Part shown: one piece after another, positions 1 through 11,535 of the stretch
How positions within the stretch are numbered: the first letter of the stretch is position 1
Layout of the letters: every line of letters begins with the position of its first letter
Assembly: GCA_964016985.1 (NCBI GenBank)
Contig: OZ024828.1
Coordinates: forward strand, 33,080,924 to 33,144,923
Reading direction: 5' to 3'
Origin: Anodontia alba
Lineage: Eukaryota > Mollusca > Bivalvia > Lucinida > Lucinidae
Length of the DNA stretch: 64,000 bases
The notes under the pieces: generated by a model
Told to the model about the DNA's origin: nothing
The model's input: the letters and a program-made list of their open reading frames with translations, nothing else
Database searches by the model: none
Made by a program: the position numbers and the translations under genes

Positions 1-790
1 GAGTGCGCCCGGTGTCTAACCTAAAAGGAATTAATTTCTTCCCAAGGGAAGGAGACCGCCTTTTCAGAATGGAGACAAAACAATTTTAAAAGAGTTTCAT
101 CTTTCCCTACCCACACTCCTAAAAGCGTATTTAATCCCTTTAAAAGGTCACGTGCAAAATGTATGGATGAATATAAAAGACCCTGAATGTCCAAGGGACA
201 AAATGTGCTCAAAATGTGAGACTGGCCTGAGTGTTCCTGGCGCGTAAACTTCGTAAGATTTTCTTAGTTTTCTCACATAACGGTTCTTCTAATGGCGCAA
301 ACACATTTTCTTTATCTCTTTGTGCACATATATCAAAGCGCATTTTCTATTAGTGTCAGCCAAATAAAGTTTGCAGACCATTTTAATCAGATCCCAAAAA
401 AGGTTTGTAAATTACTCGAGCTTTTTAAAAAGATGATTAGTTTAAACATTTATTTCATGTATAATATTAACATATTTGAACATATACAAGACATGTGTTT
501 ACTACATTACAATATTATACAATGGGATTCGGAAGAAAGTCAACAGACTTATGAAGTCCGTCTCCCATTTTTTGCAAATATGAATGTACAAATACAACAT
601 GTGACTTGAAATAGAACAAACTAACAGTGATAAAAAGGACAGAGTGAATTTCAGATAGAACAATCGTGAAGGTACATCTTTTCAACCAATGGCTGCTCCA
701 CGGGGATGTGGAAATACGTTTTGCACATATGAGTTGGATAAGTAAAATAATGAACAATAAATTGATTTATCGTCAGGCTAGGTTTATGTA
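1..790. other. No gene seen; flank of LINE
   Basis: AT-rich sequence without a convincing coding region. The first 60 bases resemble half of the hairpin MITE family seen at 4.2, 41.2 and 47.2 kb. Part of 600-945 may be the 3' untranslated region of the minus-strand LINE that ends at 948, but no poly-A tail or target duplication marks its limit. Confidence 0.3.
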
Positions 791-947
791 AGGTTTATTT
801 CTCGACCACAACAAGATTTATCCCATTCCTTAAGAAATGGTACGAATTGAGATTAAGGAACATTTTAATTTTAGACGACTTTGCTAATTAATAGAAATTT
901 TATTAAACTAATAGAAGCGACTTTTCAATAGTTTTACTTACCATAGA

Positions 948-2882
948 TTAATTATTTATCATTTCAAAACGTTTTGATTTCGTCAGGAACTCCTGTACGG
1001 CGAGGAATATCTGTCTGTTATCAGAGTCAGAGAGTTCCTGACTACCAAAAAGAAATACATTTAAGGATGGCTGAAACACCGGAGTTACTCTATTAACAAG
1101 TTCTTGTCGCAGGGTTGTATATCGTGTACAGGACATTAAGAAGTGCTGAGTATCTTCACGTGCTCCACAGACACATATCGGACTATCGATAATATTTTTA
1201 GAAAATAAGTGTGCATTAAGAGTACTACATCTCATTCTTAATCGAGCATGATAAATTTGGCCAAGTCTTTTACCATCAAAAAAGAACCTAGGTACCGCAT
1301 TGAGATCAGAATCCAGGCGATGTTTAAAAGAAGATAATGTAGGAGTGTTTCTTACTTCCTCAGTTAATTCGTTCCAGTCTCGTGTGACAGAAGGAAGAAA
1401 AGATTTATAGTAAAGTTGGGAATTTGCATGTACAGTATTAAGATTCTGTGCATTTCTCAAGTTATACACGGAATTGTTACCTACGTTGTCAGGCACTAAA
1501 GAAGAGAGATAATTAGGAGAAAGACCATTTTTCATTTTATAGAAAAGTTGCAATTTTTGTTTTTTTCTACGCGAGGCTAAAGTTTCCCACCCAGTTTCAG
1601 TATAAAGAGACTCTATGGAAACTAACTTTGTGGCTCCTGTTACAATACGGGCAGCTTCTATTTGTATTTTCTCTAACTCGTTCGCTTCATAAAGGGTACA
1701 GTTATCCCAGACGACATTAGAATACTCAATAACCGGTCTGATAAAAGAAAAATAAATGGTCTGTAATGATCGTCTGTCTAGTTTGTATTTAAGCTTTCTC
1801 ATGATGTTAATGCGGGTCCAGGCCTTCGATTTGATATATTCCAGATGTTCATGCCAAGTACAATCACTTGATAATACTACCCCAAGATGCTTATGAGAAA
1901 TTACTTCTTCTATCTGTGTTTGATCCATAAAAACAGGAGGATGATATGGTTGATTTCTTTTTCTTGAAAAAATAATTGATTCTGATTTGGCTGGGTTAAA
2001 TGTCACAAGCCATGTTTTAGCCCATAAATGTATTTTTTGTAAATCTTCATTTAACTGATTAGCAGCATTGACTGGATCTTCTACCACTATGTAAAGACTT
2101 GTGTCATCTGCAAAGAGCCTTATAGAAGAGTGGATATTTTCAACAATATCATTGATGTATATTAAAAAAAGTAGAGGACCAAGTATCGAACCTTGGGGAA
2201 CACCTGCTTTTATGGAAGTCCAACCTGAGGCTGTCCCAGGTAGCACGACACGTTGCTTTCTATTGTTTAAGTAATCGGTAAACCATTGTAAAAGAGATCC
2301 AGAAATTCCCACGGAAGAAAGTTTATATAGAAGACCCTTGTGCCATACCCTATCAAACGCTTTACTAATGTCACAAAATATAGCTCTTACTTCTTTTCCT
2401 TCATCTAGCGCTTGACAAAACGTATTATAGAGGTCTGTTAACTGGTTTACTGTTGAATCTCCAGGCACAAAGCCAGATTGTAAGGTAGTTATAACGCGAT
2501 TTTCTTGAAAGAAATTAAAAATTCGTTTATAAACTATTTTTTCAAGAACCTTTCCAACGGTACTTAGAAGGGATATTGGTCTATAGTTAGATACCTCAGA
2601 TGGATCGTCTTTTTTTAAGATAGGTGTGACATTAGCTTGCTTCCAAATAGATGGAACTTTACCTTTATTAAGAGAAAAGTTGAATAGGTCCTGTAAGGGA
2701 GATGCTAGAGGCTGCGCAAGCTCTTTAAGAATTTTGTTGCTGATTAAATCAGGTCCTGATGCTTTACCTGTAGGTAGAGAGAGAAGCGTAGATTTGACTT
2801 CTTCAGATGTAATTCTGAGAGAATGGAGGTTATAAAGAGGTGTTATCCTTGTTCGAGGCAACGAGGCATTATGTTCGTCCAA
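948..2882 (-). CDS. LINE ORF2 reverse transcriptase with C-terminal Cys/His motif
   Basis: This 644-codon segment is the RNA-dependent DNA polymerase of a non-LTR retrotransposon, which copies its RNA into a nicked chromosomal target. Visible motifs: NYRPISLL (about residues 99-106), the catalytic motif FCDISKAFD (169-177), GVPQGSILGPLLF (227-239) and the active-site LFADD (256-260). Thumb and connection sequence follows. Near the C terminus a CVCG...H...C pattern (C570, C572, H580, C585) resembles the zinc-binding tail of several LINE clades. The first Met is only the first one after an in-frame TAA; the true protein starts far upstream. No frameshift is seen. It is probably inactive as a whole element because of the stops upstream and the missing 5' end. 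Confidence 0.9.
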   Translation of the reverse strand: MDEHNASLPRTRITPLYNLHSLRITSEEVKSTLLSLPTGKASGPDLISNKILKELAQPLASPLQDLFNFSLNKGKVPSIWKQANVTPILKKDDPSEVSNYRPISLLSTVGKVLEKIVYKRIFNFFQENRVITTLQSGFVPGDSTVNQLTDLYNTFCQALDEGKEVRAIFCDISKAFDRVWHKGLLYKLSSVGISGSLLQWFTDYLNNRKQRVVLPGTASGWTSIKAGVPQGSILGPLLFLIYINDIVENIHSSIRLFADDTSLYIVVEDPVNAANQLNEDLQKIHLWAKTWLVTFNPAKSESIIFSRKRNQPYHPPVFMDQTQIEEVISHKHLGVVLSSDCTWHEHLEYIKSKAWTRINIMRKLKYKLDRRSLQTIYFSFIRPVIEYSNVVWDNCTLYEANELEKIQIEAARIVTGATKLVSIESLYTETGWETLASRRKKQKLQLFYKMKNGLSPNYLSSLVPDNVGNNSVYNLRNAQNLNTVHANSQLYYKSFLPSVTRDWNELTEEVRNTPTLSSFKHRLDSDLNAVPRFFFDGKRLGQIYHARLRMRCSTLNAHLFSKNIIDSPICVCGAREDTQHFLMSCTRYTTLRQELVNRVTPVFQPSLNVFLFGSQELSDSDNRQIFLAVQEFLTKSKRFEMINN

Positions 2883-2981
2883 AATAGTTTGTTGAGTAAA
2901 AAATTCATTTAGTTTATCAGCTTTATGTTCGTCTTTACAATAAATAATATCATTACTTTTCAGTGGCGGAATAGAAGAGTC

Positions 2982-3380
2982 TTAATCCTGCTTTATAAAA
3001 TATTTTAGGGTTTTCCACCAATCTTTTTGGCAAATATTGGGATCTTTGAGTTTGTTTTTCAGTTTATCTAACTCTTCATTTTTAGCTTTACGAATTTGAA
3101 ATGTGACATCATTTCTCACCTGTTTGTAATTATTAAAGTCTGTCTGATTTTTTGATCTTTTGTATTTATCATAAAGTCGTTTGCGTTTTCTCATAAGTCG
3201 TTTAATATTATTAGTTAACCAAGAAGGATCAGATTTTCGAATGTGTACAAGCTTGTTTGGAATATGTTTGTTTACAAGATACAAAATTCTGTCGGTAACA
3301 TTTTGGGCATAAGTATCCACATCATTGTCTTTCACTAGGCTCCAATCAGTTTCAGTTAACTCATGAGAAAGCGATTGCAA
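2982..3380 (-). pseudogene. LINE ORF2 linker between endonuclease and RT
   Basis: A basic, lysine/arginine-rich segment of 132 codons (for example RLMRKRKRLYDKYKR) lies in frame with the reverse transcriptase downstream and with the endonuclease fragment upstream. It corresponds to the linker of LINE ORF2 proteins. It ends at an in-frame TAA (2982-2984), after which the same frame runs on into the RT. The stop probably arose by point mutation of a sense codon. Confidence 0.75.
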
Positions 3381-3431
3381 ATCACCCCTGTGATATAGAT
3401 AAATTTGTCTAGAAAACGATGGGGTTATAAC

Positions 3432-3803
3432 TTAATCAAAATTATAAACACAATAAATAGGGCTATGATATCTTATATTTTGGTCAAGCAATGGTTCACC
3501 AACCCCGCTGAGGAATACCCTATTCTTGTTTGATACCAGAAATAGGTCAATAATAGAATCAGAATTTTCTGTATGGTGTGTTGGTTCTGTTATTATTTGG
3601 TCCATATTAAACTGTTGACATAAGTCGTTAATTTTCCTATATAAGGCAGGTTTAGAAACATCAAAATTAAAATCACCAGTTATTGTTATATTAGCAATAT
3701 TTGTATCAAATGCAAGGCCAATAGAGTCTTCAATACTAGAATAAATTAAGTTGTTTGAGCTTGGCGGTCTATAAAAAAGATGATTGGTGCATAATGCACA
3801 CAA
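3432..3803 (-). pseudogene. LINE ORF2 endonuclease, C-terminal half
   Basis: This 123-codon stretch shows late motifs of exonuclease-endonuclease-phosphatase (APE-type) nucleases: FYRPPSSN, the metal-site TGDFNFD, DSIIDLFLVS and RYHSPIY near the end, where active enzymes have an S/N-D-H signature. The N-terminal half with the first catalytic residues is absent, so the copy was truncated during target-primed reverse transcription. An in-frame TAA at 3432-3434 separates it from the linker; the frame otherwise continues. Confidence 0.8.
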
Positions 3804-3829
3804 AACTAGCTATTAGCTATCATTCTTTA

Positions 3830-3900
3830 TAAATCTACAGCGGGCCGTTATCGGCCCGTCAGCTACCCTGACGGGCCGACAACGGCCCGCTATAGATTTA
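3830..3900. repeat. GC-rich 33-bp inverted repeat (hairpin)
   Basis: Two 33-bp arms (3830-3862 and 3868-3900) with a 5-base loop pair with two mismatches. The arms carry CGGGCCGTT and CGGCCCGTC blocks inside AT-rich DNA and end in TAAATCTA/TAGATTTA. It sits immediately upstream of the truncation point of the LINE. A more decayed relative is visible around 34195-34265. Confidence 0.85.
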
Positions 3901-4130
3901 TGTAGAATGTTTACTGGGATATAGATCAGCCTGTCCATCGGCGTCTAATCAGGGCCTGCGTTACCCGCTTTTAGAATAAAGAAACTGGGGCGAACAAAGA
4001 AAATACTGATCGAATACTTATCTGGTTAACTGCTGTTCGAATTTAGCATAAGGAGACCTTTTACATGTTTGCACGTTTTATGTGTTTGTTTTTATGCAGC
4101 AAATGTCGCAATTTTCTGAAATTTGCTATT

Positions 4131-4364
4131 TAAGGTGAATTGATACACTCAGTACATTTTCAGCCATTTTTGGTAAGGGAGACAACCTTTTTTTGACTTC
4201 CTATTTGTTTTCATGAACACCGAATCCCTTTTAAAAAAGAAAAGCATTTGCTCCTCTTGGGAACAAATGTTTTCCTTTTTAATATAGACCCTTTATCAGA
4301 AGGGCGGCCAAAACAAATTTGGCTGTGCCGCCTCCCCTGCAAGTGTATCAGTTCCCCTAAAAAG
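4131..4364. mobile_element. Hairpin MITE (PAL2 family) with GTGTATCA termini
   Basis: Terminal inverted repeats AATTGATACACT and AGTGTATCAGTT enclose a long internal palindrome that reads roughly AAAGGAAAACATTTGTTCCC and its complement. Related hairpins with GGTCTACTCTAAAAGGAAAG occur at 38.1, 41.2 and 47.2 kb, and a half copy at 25.3 kb. Confidence 0.6.
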
Positions 4365-4602
4365 TCTAATAGGATCTTCTACAGCTACTAAGTTTTTATG
4401 CTCACAAATTACTGATTAGCCAAGAACTGGAATAATTATTTCTCTTCCTATCTCGTTTCAATTTCTGAGCTACTGGAAATCATTTGACGTCTTTGAATTG
4501 AGTTGTAATTGAAATCTCTTGAAAATGTTTCTCTATCGATGCTGAACAACCTATAACGTTTGTTTTTGTTATTTTAAGGGATTTTTTCGTCGCTTTATAC
4601 AG

Positions 4603-5127
4603 AATAGCTTTATTAATCCATAAAGAAATCCATTCAGACAAAAATAGCTCTACATAACCCGTAAAGAAATACCTTTAGACAAAGATATTAACCTATAAAG
4701 AAATACCTTCAGACAACGGTAGCTCTACATAATCCATAAAAATTCCTTCAGACAAATATAGTTCAACATTAACCCATAAAGAAATACATTCGGACAGCGA
4801 TAGCTCTACATAACCCATAAAGTAATATCTTCAGAAAAAGGTAGCTCTAAATAACATATAAAGAACTTTACATTTACCCGTTATGAAAAGCCTGCAGACA
4901 AAGAGAGTCTACGTAAACCCGTAAAGACATACTGTCAAACAAAAATAGCTATTCATTAACCCTTAAAGAAAATCTTTCAGACAAAGATAGGTTAACATTA
5001 AAGATAGGTTAACATTAATCCGTTAAGAAATAGCTTCAGATTAAGAGAGTTCTACATCAATCCTTACAAAAAATACTTTCAGACAAAGATAGCTCTACAT
5101 TAACCGTAAAGATATTCCTTCAGACAA
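4603..5127. repeat. 42-bp minisatellite, left part
   Basis: Tandem units of about 42 bp built on ACAAAGATAGCTCTACATTA followed by ACCCGTAAAGAAATACCTTC. Units are diverged by substitutions and small indels. The array continues on the far side of the Penelope-like insertion at 5128-5850. Confidence 0.9.
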
Positions 5128-5850
5128 AGGAAAAAAAAAAGGTAAGAGAAAAGTCCAGGGAGTGCCACAATCACAAACCGCAGCCATTCCCAGACCCCAA
5201 GAGGAAGAGGAAACCGACAAATCCAAACAAGCACAAATCGAACAAACGTACGAAAAGCACAAAGATTAACTCTCTCTTCCCCAAGCGAGGTAATGGCAAT
5301 ACTAAAAGGATTAAAAAATACAAGAACAAAATGACACATGGAAAGACATACAAAAAATCGCCTCGTAGAATACACCACAAAGCAACAAAGAGTAAGACTA
5401 ACACCGAGACCACCGCCTTAGAACGGTCAGTAGAGTAAACCACCGGGGGGGGGGGGAGGAGGGGGTTAAAGCACTTTTATAGCTAGCTAACTTCACCCTG
5501 GGTCCCGATGCTACTCTTAATACAGAAACACATAAAAATTCGTTTCGCATAAAGGCTCCCAACTCAGTAAATGCATCAAAGTGAAAACACAAAAATCAAA
5601 TTAATCACTATAATAAACAAAGACGAGTGGCTAATTCTACTGTATGCCAGAGTAAATGAAAACCAATAGTAGAACCACGGCGGGCCAAGCCAAAGACATA
5701 TCGTCAAGCCCCAACCCACTGGTTAAAGTTTTACGAAGGAGCCGTCATTGGGTCTGAGGCCCGAACCGCCGTCGTGCAATTAAAGAGTGAAGCATAGCCA
5801 TCAACAATGATTGGGTTGACAACTAGGCATGCAGTCTGCCGCATAATAAA
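5128..5850 (-). mobile_element. Penelope-like element, 5'-truncated, inserted in minisatellite
   Basis: This minus-strand copy begins with the last RT-ORF residues (RQTACLVVNPIIVDGY) and runs through the 3' untranslated region to the terminal block CTTACC plus a T-run. It matches the 3' ends of the copies at 51660-52372 and 22560-23256. Minisatellite units flank it on both sides, so it inserted after the array formed. A run of G (C-rich on the element strand) at 5447-5457 is a local expansion. Confidence 0.85.
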
Positions 5851-8062
5851 GCATTCTGACAAAGGTAGCTCTACATTTACCCGGTAAGACATACCTGCAG
5901 ACAAAAAGAGCTCTACATTAACTCGTAAAGAAATACGTTTAGACAAATATAACTCTATATTAATCCTTAAAAAGCCTTCAGAAAAAGTCAGCTCTGCATC
6001 AACCCGAAAGAAAAATTCTTCGGACAAAAATAACCCTTCATTAAACCGTAAAGATAAAAACTTTGGACAAAGGTAGCTGTACATTCGCCCATAAAGAAAA
6101 CTTCTCTGACAATGATAGCTATACATTAGTCCGTAAAGAAGAAGAATCTTCAGTCAACGGTAGCTCGACATTAACCCGTAAAGAAAAAAACCTTCAGACA
6201 AAGACAACTCTACATTAACCCGTAAAGAAAATCCTCAGACAAAGATAATTCTACATTAACCAGTAAACATAAACCTTCAGACAAAGATAGCTGTACATTA
6301 ACCCTTTAAGAAAAACTTTCCGACAAAGACAGCTATACATTAACTCGTAAAGAAAAACTTTAGACAAAGATACCTCTACATTAACACGTAAAGAAATACC
6401 TTTAGACAAAGACGACTCTACATTAACCTTTAAACAAATACCTTCGGACAAAGATAGCTTTATATTGACCAGTAAAGAAAACCCTTCGGTCAAAGACGGC
6501 TATGCATTTACCCGTACAGAAAACCCATTGGACAAAGGGAGATCTACATTAACTCTTTGAGAAAACCTTCAGGCAAAGATCTCTACATTACCTAGTAAAG
6601 AAAAACCTTCTGACAAAGATATCCCTACTGTAATCCGCAACAGAATACCTTTAGACAAAGATAGCTCTACATTAACCCGAAGCGAAATACCTTCGGACAA
6701 AGATAGCTCTATGTTAACCCGTAAAGGAAAGCATTTGGACAAAGATAGCTCAAGAAAAATTAACTTCGGACAAAGATAGGTCTAGGCTAACCCGTAAAGA
6801 AAACACTTCAGACAAAGATAGCTCTACATTAATCCGTAAAACAGAAAAACCTTCAGACAAACTTCAGACAAAGATATTTGTATATTAACCCGTAAAAAAG
6901 AAAAACCTTCAGACAAAGATAACTCTACATTAACCCGTAAACAAAAACCCTTCAGACAAACATAACTCTCGATTAACACGTAAAGAAAAACCTTCTGACA
7001 AAGATAGCTATATATTAACCCTTTAAGAAAACTCTTCAGACAAGGATATATTAACTCGTAATAAAGACAACAAAAACGACAAAGATAGCTAACCCGTAGC
7101 GAAATACCTACAGACAAAGATACAGATGTACATTCACCCATAAAAATAACTTTGGACATAGATAGCGCAACAGTAAACCAAACCGAAATACCTTCAGACA
7201 AAGATGGCTCTAAAATAACCTCGAAACAAAATACCTTCGGTCGTAGATAGCTGTACTGTAACTCGTAAAGAAAAACCTTCAGACAATGCTAGCTCTATAT
7301 TAACCCCTAGCGAAATTCCTTCGGACAAAGATAGCTCTATATTAACCCGCAGCCAAAACCTTCGGATAACAATAACTCGTCATTAACCCGTCAAAACACA
7401 TCGGACGATGATAGCTCTTCATTAACCCTTAGCAAAATAGGCCTTTAGACATAGATAGCTCTTCAATAATCCCAAAACGAAATACCATTGGTCATAGGTA
7501 GCGCTATAGTAACCCGTCACGAAATACCTTTAGACAAAGATATCTCAACATTAACCCGTAACGAGATGCCTTCAAGAAAAAAAGGAGCTCTACAGTAACC
7601 TATCAGAAAATATTTTCACAAAAATGTTGCTCTATGTAACTCATAACGAAAAAACTTCAGACAAGGATAGCTCTCCATTTAGCAGTAAAGAATTACCTTC
7701 AGACAAAGATGGCTGTACATTAATCCGTAACGAAATGCCTTCTGAAGAAAAAGTAGCTCATCATTTACCGGTGAAGAAATCCCTTCAGATAAAGGTGCTC
7801 TACATTAATTCAAAGCGAAATACCCGTCAGACTAAAATAGCTCCACATTAACCTATAAAGAATTACCTTCAGGTAGAGATAGCTATACATTTATCAGTAA
7901 AATACATTTAGAAAAAGCGGAGTCTAAGTTAACCCCTAACAAAATACCTTCAGAAAAAAGGTAGCGCTACATGAACTGGTAAAGAAATACCTTCAGAAAA
8001 ATATAAATGCGTTAAACCATAGCGAAAACCTTCAGACAAAGATAACTGCTTTAACTCTTAGG
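5851..8062. repeat. 42-bp minisatellite, main part
   Basis: About fifty further diverged copies of the 42-bp unit. Because 42 is a multiple of three, the minus strand shows long stop-poor stretches repeating a 14-residue pattern such as LSEGISLRVNVELS. I read these as a by-product of the repeat length, not as a protein gene. Confidence 0.92.
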
Positions 8063-9313
8063 GAACACCCTTGTTTGATATCCACGAACTTTGTGTACTG
8101 TTGTTCTGGCCGAATTTGACAGTGACATTTGTTTCTACTGATTCTTTTCATTACATTTTCATGCAAATCCGCACATCGGCTTGTGGAGTATGCCATGGGG
8201 TATATATGGCTATACCTTGTTCGTCCGTATGTACGTCGGTTTATTTTTTGGGTTTTTTTCCGCGTCTACGGTAAGTTTGTTTGCTTCGCTCGTATTTTTG
8301 GAAATCTTCAGTTGAAGTCATTGATATGTAGTTGATATAGCTACTGGATATCTACAGATCAGGTCGTGTCATCGTGGTGCTGCTGTAGACAAAACCTCAA
8401 GGGCATGTACTTAGAAATCGTGTTAGCATTTGCGACAAATATATTTCTAAAAGTATTCGCTTTAATTTGATGTTGTATGGTTAATATTGCTATTGGTGAG
8501 TACAGGTTAGTTGGTTAAAACAATTTAGACGATGGTTGGTAGCGTCTTGCTGCTGCTGCTGCAGCTCACATATCAAGGTCACAGGCCCAGATGGGTTTTT
8601 TTTTTACTTTTGTATCAAAGTATTGTCTTAAGTAGGTTTTGCTTTGTTTGGGTTTCTGAAAGTCTTTACTGTTGTGTATTGGATACAAGTCTGTTTACCT
8701 CATGCTGCCAAGTCTGCAGACAAAATCAAAATCATGGACTGTTAACATTTCTGTCAATATTATGTATTTTGTTTGTCTGCTTTGCTTATATTTCCGAAAG
8801 TCTTGACTCGAAGTTGTTGATATTTAGTAAGTGTTACTACATGATCGATACAGAATAGACGACAGCTTATCATCTTAACATTTGCAGCAGCTTTGGCGGT
8901 GGTACCTACTGGGGTTATTCGTGATCCCCCTTTTCCATTTGCCCTAGTATTTTAGACAAAGACAACAAGCTGTTGTGCAATCAATCATAACTGAGCAAAT
9001 AGTGAATGACCAATTCGTGCATTCTGTATAAACTGTTCAGTGTTTGCACTGCTCAGTGAGTGGATTTGTTTAATGTAAACATAATATATGCAGATATCAG
9101 AAATACTGATCAGACTGCCCTTAAACATTAGGGCTAATTTACAGCACAAAGTAAATATGTGTCTTGTGTCCTTGGATAGCAGAGAATCGAGACATTGATA
9201 TGCTGGGTTGCAGACAAGTCAGATAGGTTATCATATCAGGTTTTATCTAATAAAGCCAGGAAACGAATAAGGAAAATCAAGTAAATTGGCCTTGAAGACA
9301 TTATCTAACCCTT
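8063..9313. other. No gene recognised
   Basis: Follows the minisatellite. Contains a short (CTG)n tract near 8550 and T-rich stretches. Short open frames lack family features. I see no clear repeat structure or splice-flanked exon here. Confidence 0.3.
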
Positions 9314-9915
9314 AAAGCGCTAAGCAAAATTTGAGCAAACGACATTCTACGTTTTCATCATTATTATTAATTATTAATAATTTTTCAGAAGCACTAATAC
9401 AGATGATTAAAGTGTCATTTCAAGCCTCAGGTTCTCTGAAATTAATACAAAAAGAATCAAATTATCGTCTGCTTTGGTTGTGATTAGCGTTTTACGGATT
9501 AAATTGCTTTGGCTGGCACTTTGCAATGCGACAGTTTTTTGAAGAAATGTAATTATGCAAAACAATTGTGATTAGTATATAATTTCATTTAAAATCGATG
9601 TTTTTTGTGCATACTTGCACAGTCCTAATTGCAAAATAATCAAGAATTTGCAAAACTCAAGGAAGTAACAAGACAGCTCAACACACTACGAGCTCTGGAA
9701 ATCATATTTCTGGATTTCTGAGTATTGCATTGTACATTTACCAAAATTACAGAAACCAGTGACTAGATATATAACCTAACACTTTAAGAGCCAATCACAG
9801 CTACAACAGACGACACTATGATTTCTTTTTTTATTTTACAGAGAAAATAAGGTTTGACATTTCATGTAAATCGTCTGCTTATGATTTTCTCTGTAAAATA
9901 GCAGAACGAATTTTA
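9314..9915. mobile_element. Foldback MITE remnants (PAL3 family)
   Basis: A copy near 9314-9500 is bounded by ACCCTTAAAGCGCTAA and GTGATTAGCGTTTTACGG. A half copy at about 9776-9915 carries AGACGACACT and inverted TTTTACAGAGAAAAT/ATTTTCTCTGTAAAAT. The intact relative is at 47532-47826. Confidence 0.5.
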
Positions 9916-10161
9916 TAATGTTTTCTGATACAAATTATTTTAGCTTTTTAAAGTCAAAACTCTATTTAGAAACTTTCACTATCCCTTGCATACATGATAC
10001 AAAAGTTCTGTATAGAACATCCATGTGGTCGTGCCATTTCGCTCTGTTCATTTATTTTACAACAATATTTTCATCGTTTCCTTATGATAACATGAAATGG
10101 CAAAACACACATGTCTAACATTAGTATTTCACTTTGATCTTGTGCCGAAATGACCCATTTA

Positions 10162-10510
10162 CAGTCGAACCTCTATAGCTCGAATACCGATGTCTCGTTT
10201 ACCATGGCTAATTCGAACTCATTTTTGAGTCCCTACGAAATTCTACCAACTGCTCAAGAAAACAAATATTTAGGGAGTTTGCTTATTTCATCATGAAATT
10301 GTATGTTGTGTGTACTCATTTGAATCAACCCAGCGATTCTGATGAGCATAACATACAATTATTATGTAGAAAATCGAAAAACAAATCTCTAAATTATTTC
10401 TATTTGCTTCCCGATCTGCCACCATGATTAACCCCCAGTAGCTCGCACTACCCATGTCTCGAACATTTTTGTATGGTCTCAAAGATATTCGAGCCATTGA
10501 AGTTCGACTT
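10162..10510. mobile_element. pogo/Tigger-like MITE with TA duplication, copy A
   Basis: Flanked by TA (10160-10161 and 10511-10512). Terminal repeats begin CAGTCGAACCTCTATA and are mirrored on the right with one terminal base changed. The CAGTYGA... terminus plus TA target is typical of pogo/Tigger elements. Its centre carries a diverged GTGTGTACTCATTTGAATC palindrome related to the PAL1 core. Confidence 0.75.
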
Positions 10511-10731
10511 TATAACTATAAGATCACTGTACCTAATCTAGAATAACTTAAACAACCTTTATCTATTATATGCATGATTACCACTAATTACGAGCATCTT
10601 TATAAATTGTGCACGTCCACACATATAAATGGCGTTGCACAGAAAAGACCATGCCTACGAAACACAGCCGTTCCCGAAGCAGGAAAATTAAAATATGAGA
10701 CATAAACAATGACACAGTTGCAATAAACAAA

Positions 10732-11012
10732 CCTTACGAAAACATGCCTATTCAAATATACTGAAAATTTTACCACCAATAAGTGAAAATGTTCAGATAA
10801 GAAATTCTGATATTTTTCATGTTTCTGCTCAAAACATAGATTGTGGGTACTCATTAGAACCGCCTCGACGAGGCGATTCTAACAAGTACGAGTAACCACA
10901 ATCTATGTTTAGAGCAGAAATAAGAAAAATAATGTTTACCCTGTATTCCCCAGTTTTACTATATAAAATGGGGGTTAAGGGGATCAAAATTATGTACGCA
11001 TGTTTTCGTGTT
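10732..11012 (+). mobile_element. PAL1 palindromic MITE, copy 1
   Basis: PAL1 copies share terminal inverted repeats CATYACGAAAACAYRCCTAT, a central palindrome of about 68 bp built on GTGGGTACTCGTTAGAAC and CGCCTCG, an A arm with CTGAAAATTTTCAG, and a B arm with an AAACCCCA...TGGGGTTT hairpin. I call A-arm-left copies plus. Here the right half of the core has extra bases (AGTACGAGTAACCAC) and the left terminus is CCTTACG. Confidence 0.8.
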
Positions 11013-11219
11013 GGAAGAACTGCGACAAAGAAACTGTCTTGAAATAGTTAGCAGAAACAAATACTTAGGGCTTATACTAGCAGAACTCGATCGAAAGCTC
11101 GCCCTTAATTCTGATTAAACTCAAAAATTGCAAATATGCGTTCATGTTGCATAGAATCTTTGAACACGACGGTAAAACAGCCCAGTAAAACAAACACAAC
11201 CACGGTGCATAACCATATA

Positions 11220-11535
11220 CAGTCGACTCTCGTTATCTCGAATTCCAAAGGGACTCTCTGAAATACTTCGAGAGATCGGTACCTCGACATATCAGATTTG
11301 CAGAGTTGAGGAAAAAATAATTCGAACTAACACATTTAACAAATATATGTGTAATAGGACTCTTGAAGTTAGAGATATATTGAAAATATTGTGGAAAAAA
11401 GGAGAAATTGCTCCTTCTTTTCCACAATATTTTTTACCTGTCGTTAGAGTTTCATGTTTAGGCAGGGACCAGATTTTCACTTCGAGATAAGCGGTTATTC
11501 CAGATAAGCGAGGTCGAGATAACGAGAGTCAACTG
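11220..11535. mobile_element. pogo/Tigger-like MITE with TA duplication, copy B
   Basis: Terminal repeats CAGTCGACTCTCGTTATC and its near-perfect mirror are flanked by TA at 11218-11219 and 11536-11537. The centre has a separate hairpin (TATTGTGGAAAAAAGGAG and its complement), unlike the core of copies A and D. Confidence 0.85.

Larger units (their letters stand above)
948..3803 (-). mobile_element. 5'-truncated non-LTR retrotransposon (Jockey/CR1-like LINE)
   Basis: One continuous minus-strand frame from 3803 to 948 encodes, in order, the end of an apurinic-type endonuclease, a linker, reverse transcriptase and a Cys/His C-terminal segment. The three open segments share the same frame and are separated only by TAA codons at 3432-3434 and 2982-2984, with no frameshift, so the copy is young. 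The upstream endonuclease half is missing, which is the usual 5' truncation of LINEs. A related, older copy lies at 31.25-31.94 kb. The exact clade is not settled by eye. Confidence 0.9.

Noticed and set aside
5731..7201. Minus-strand frames with a 14-residue repeat as a repetitive protein
   Set aside because: The pattern follows from a 42-bp tandem unit. Units carry frameshifting indels and one frame crosses into the Penelope insertion.
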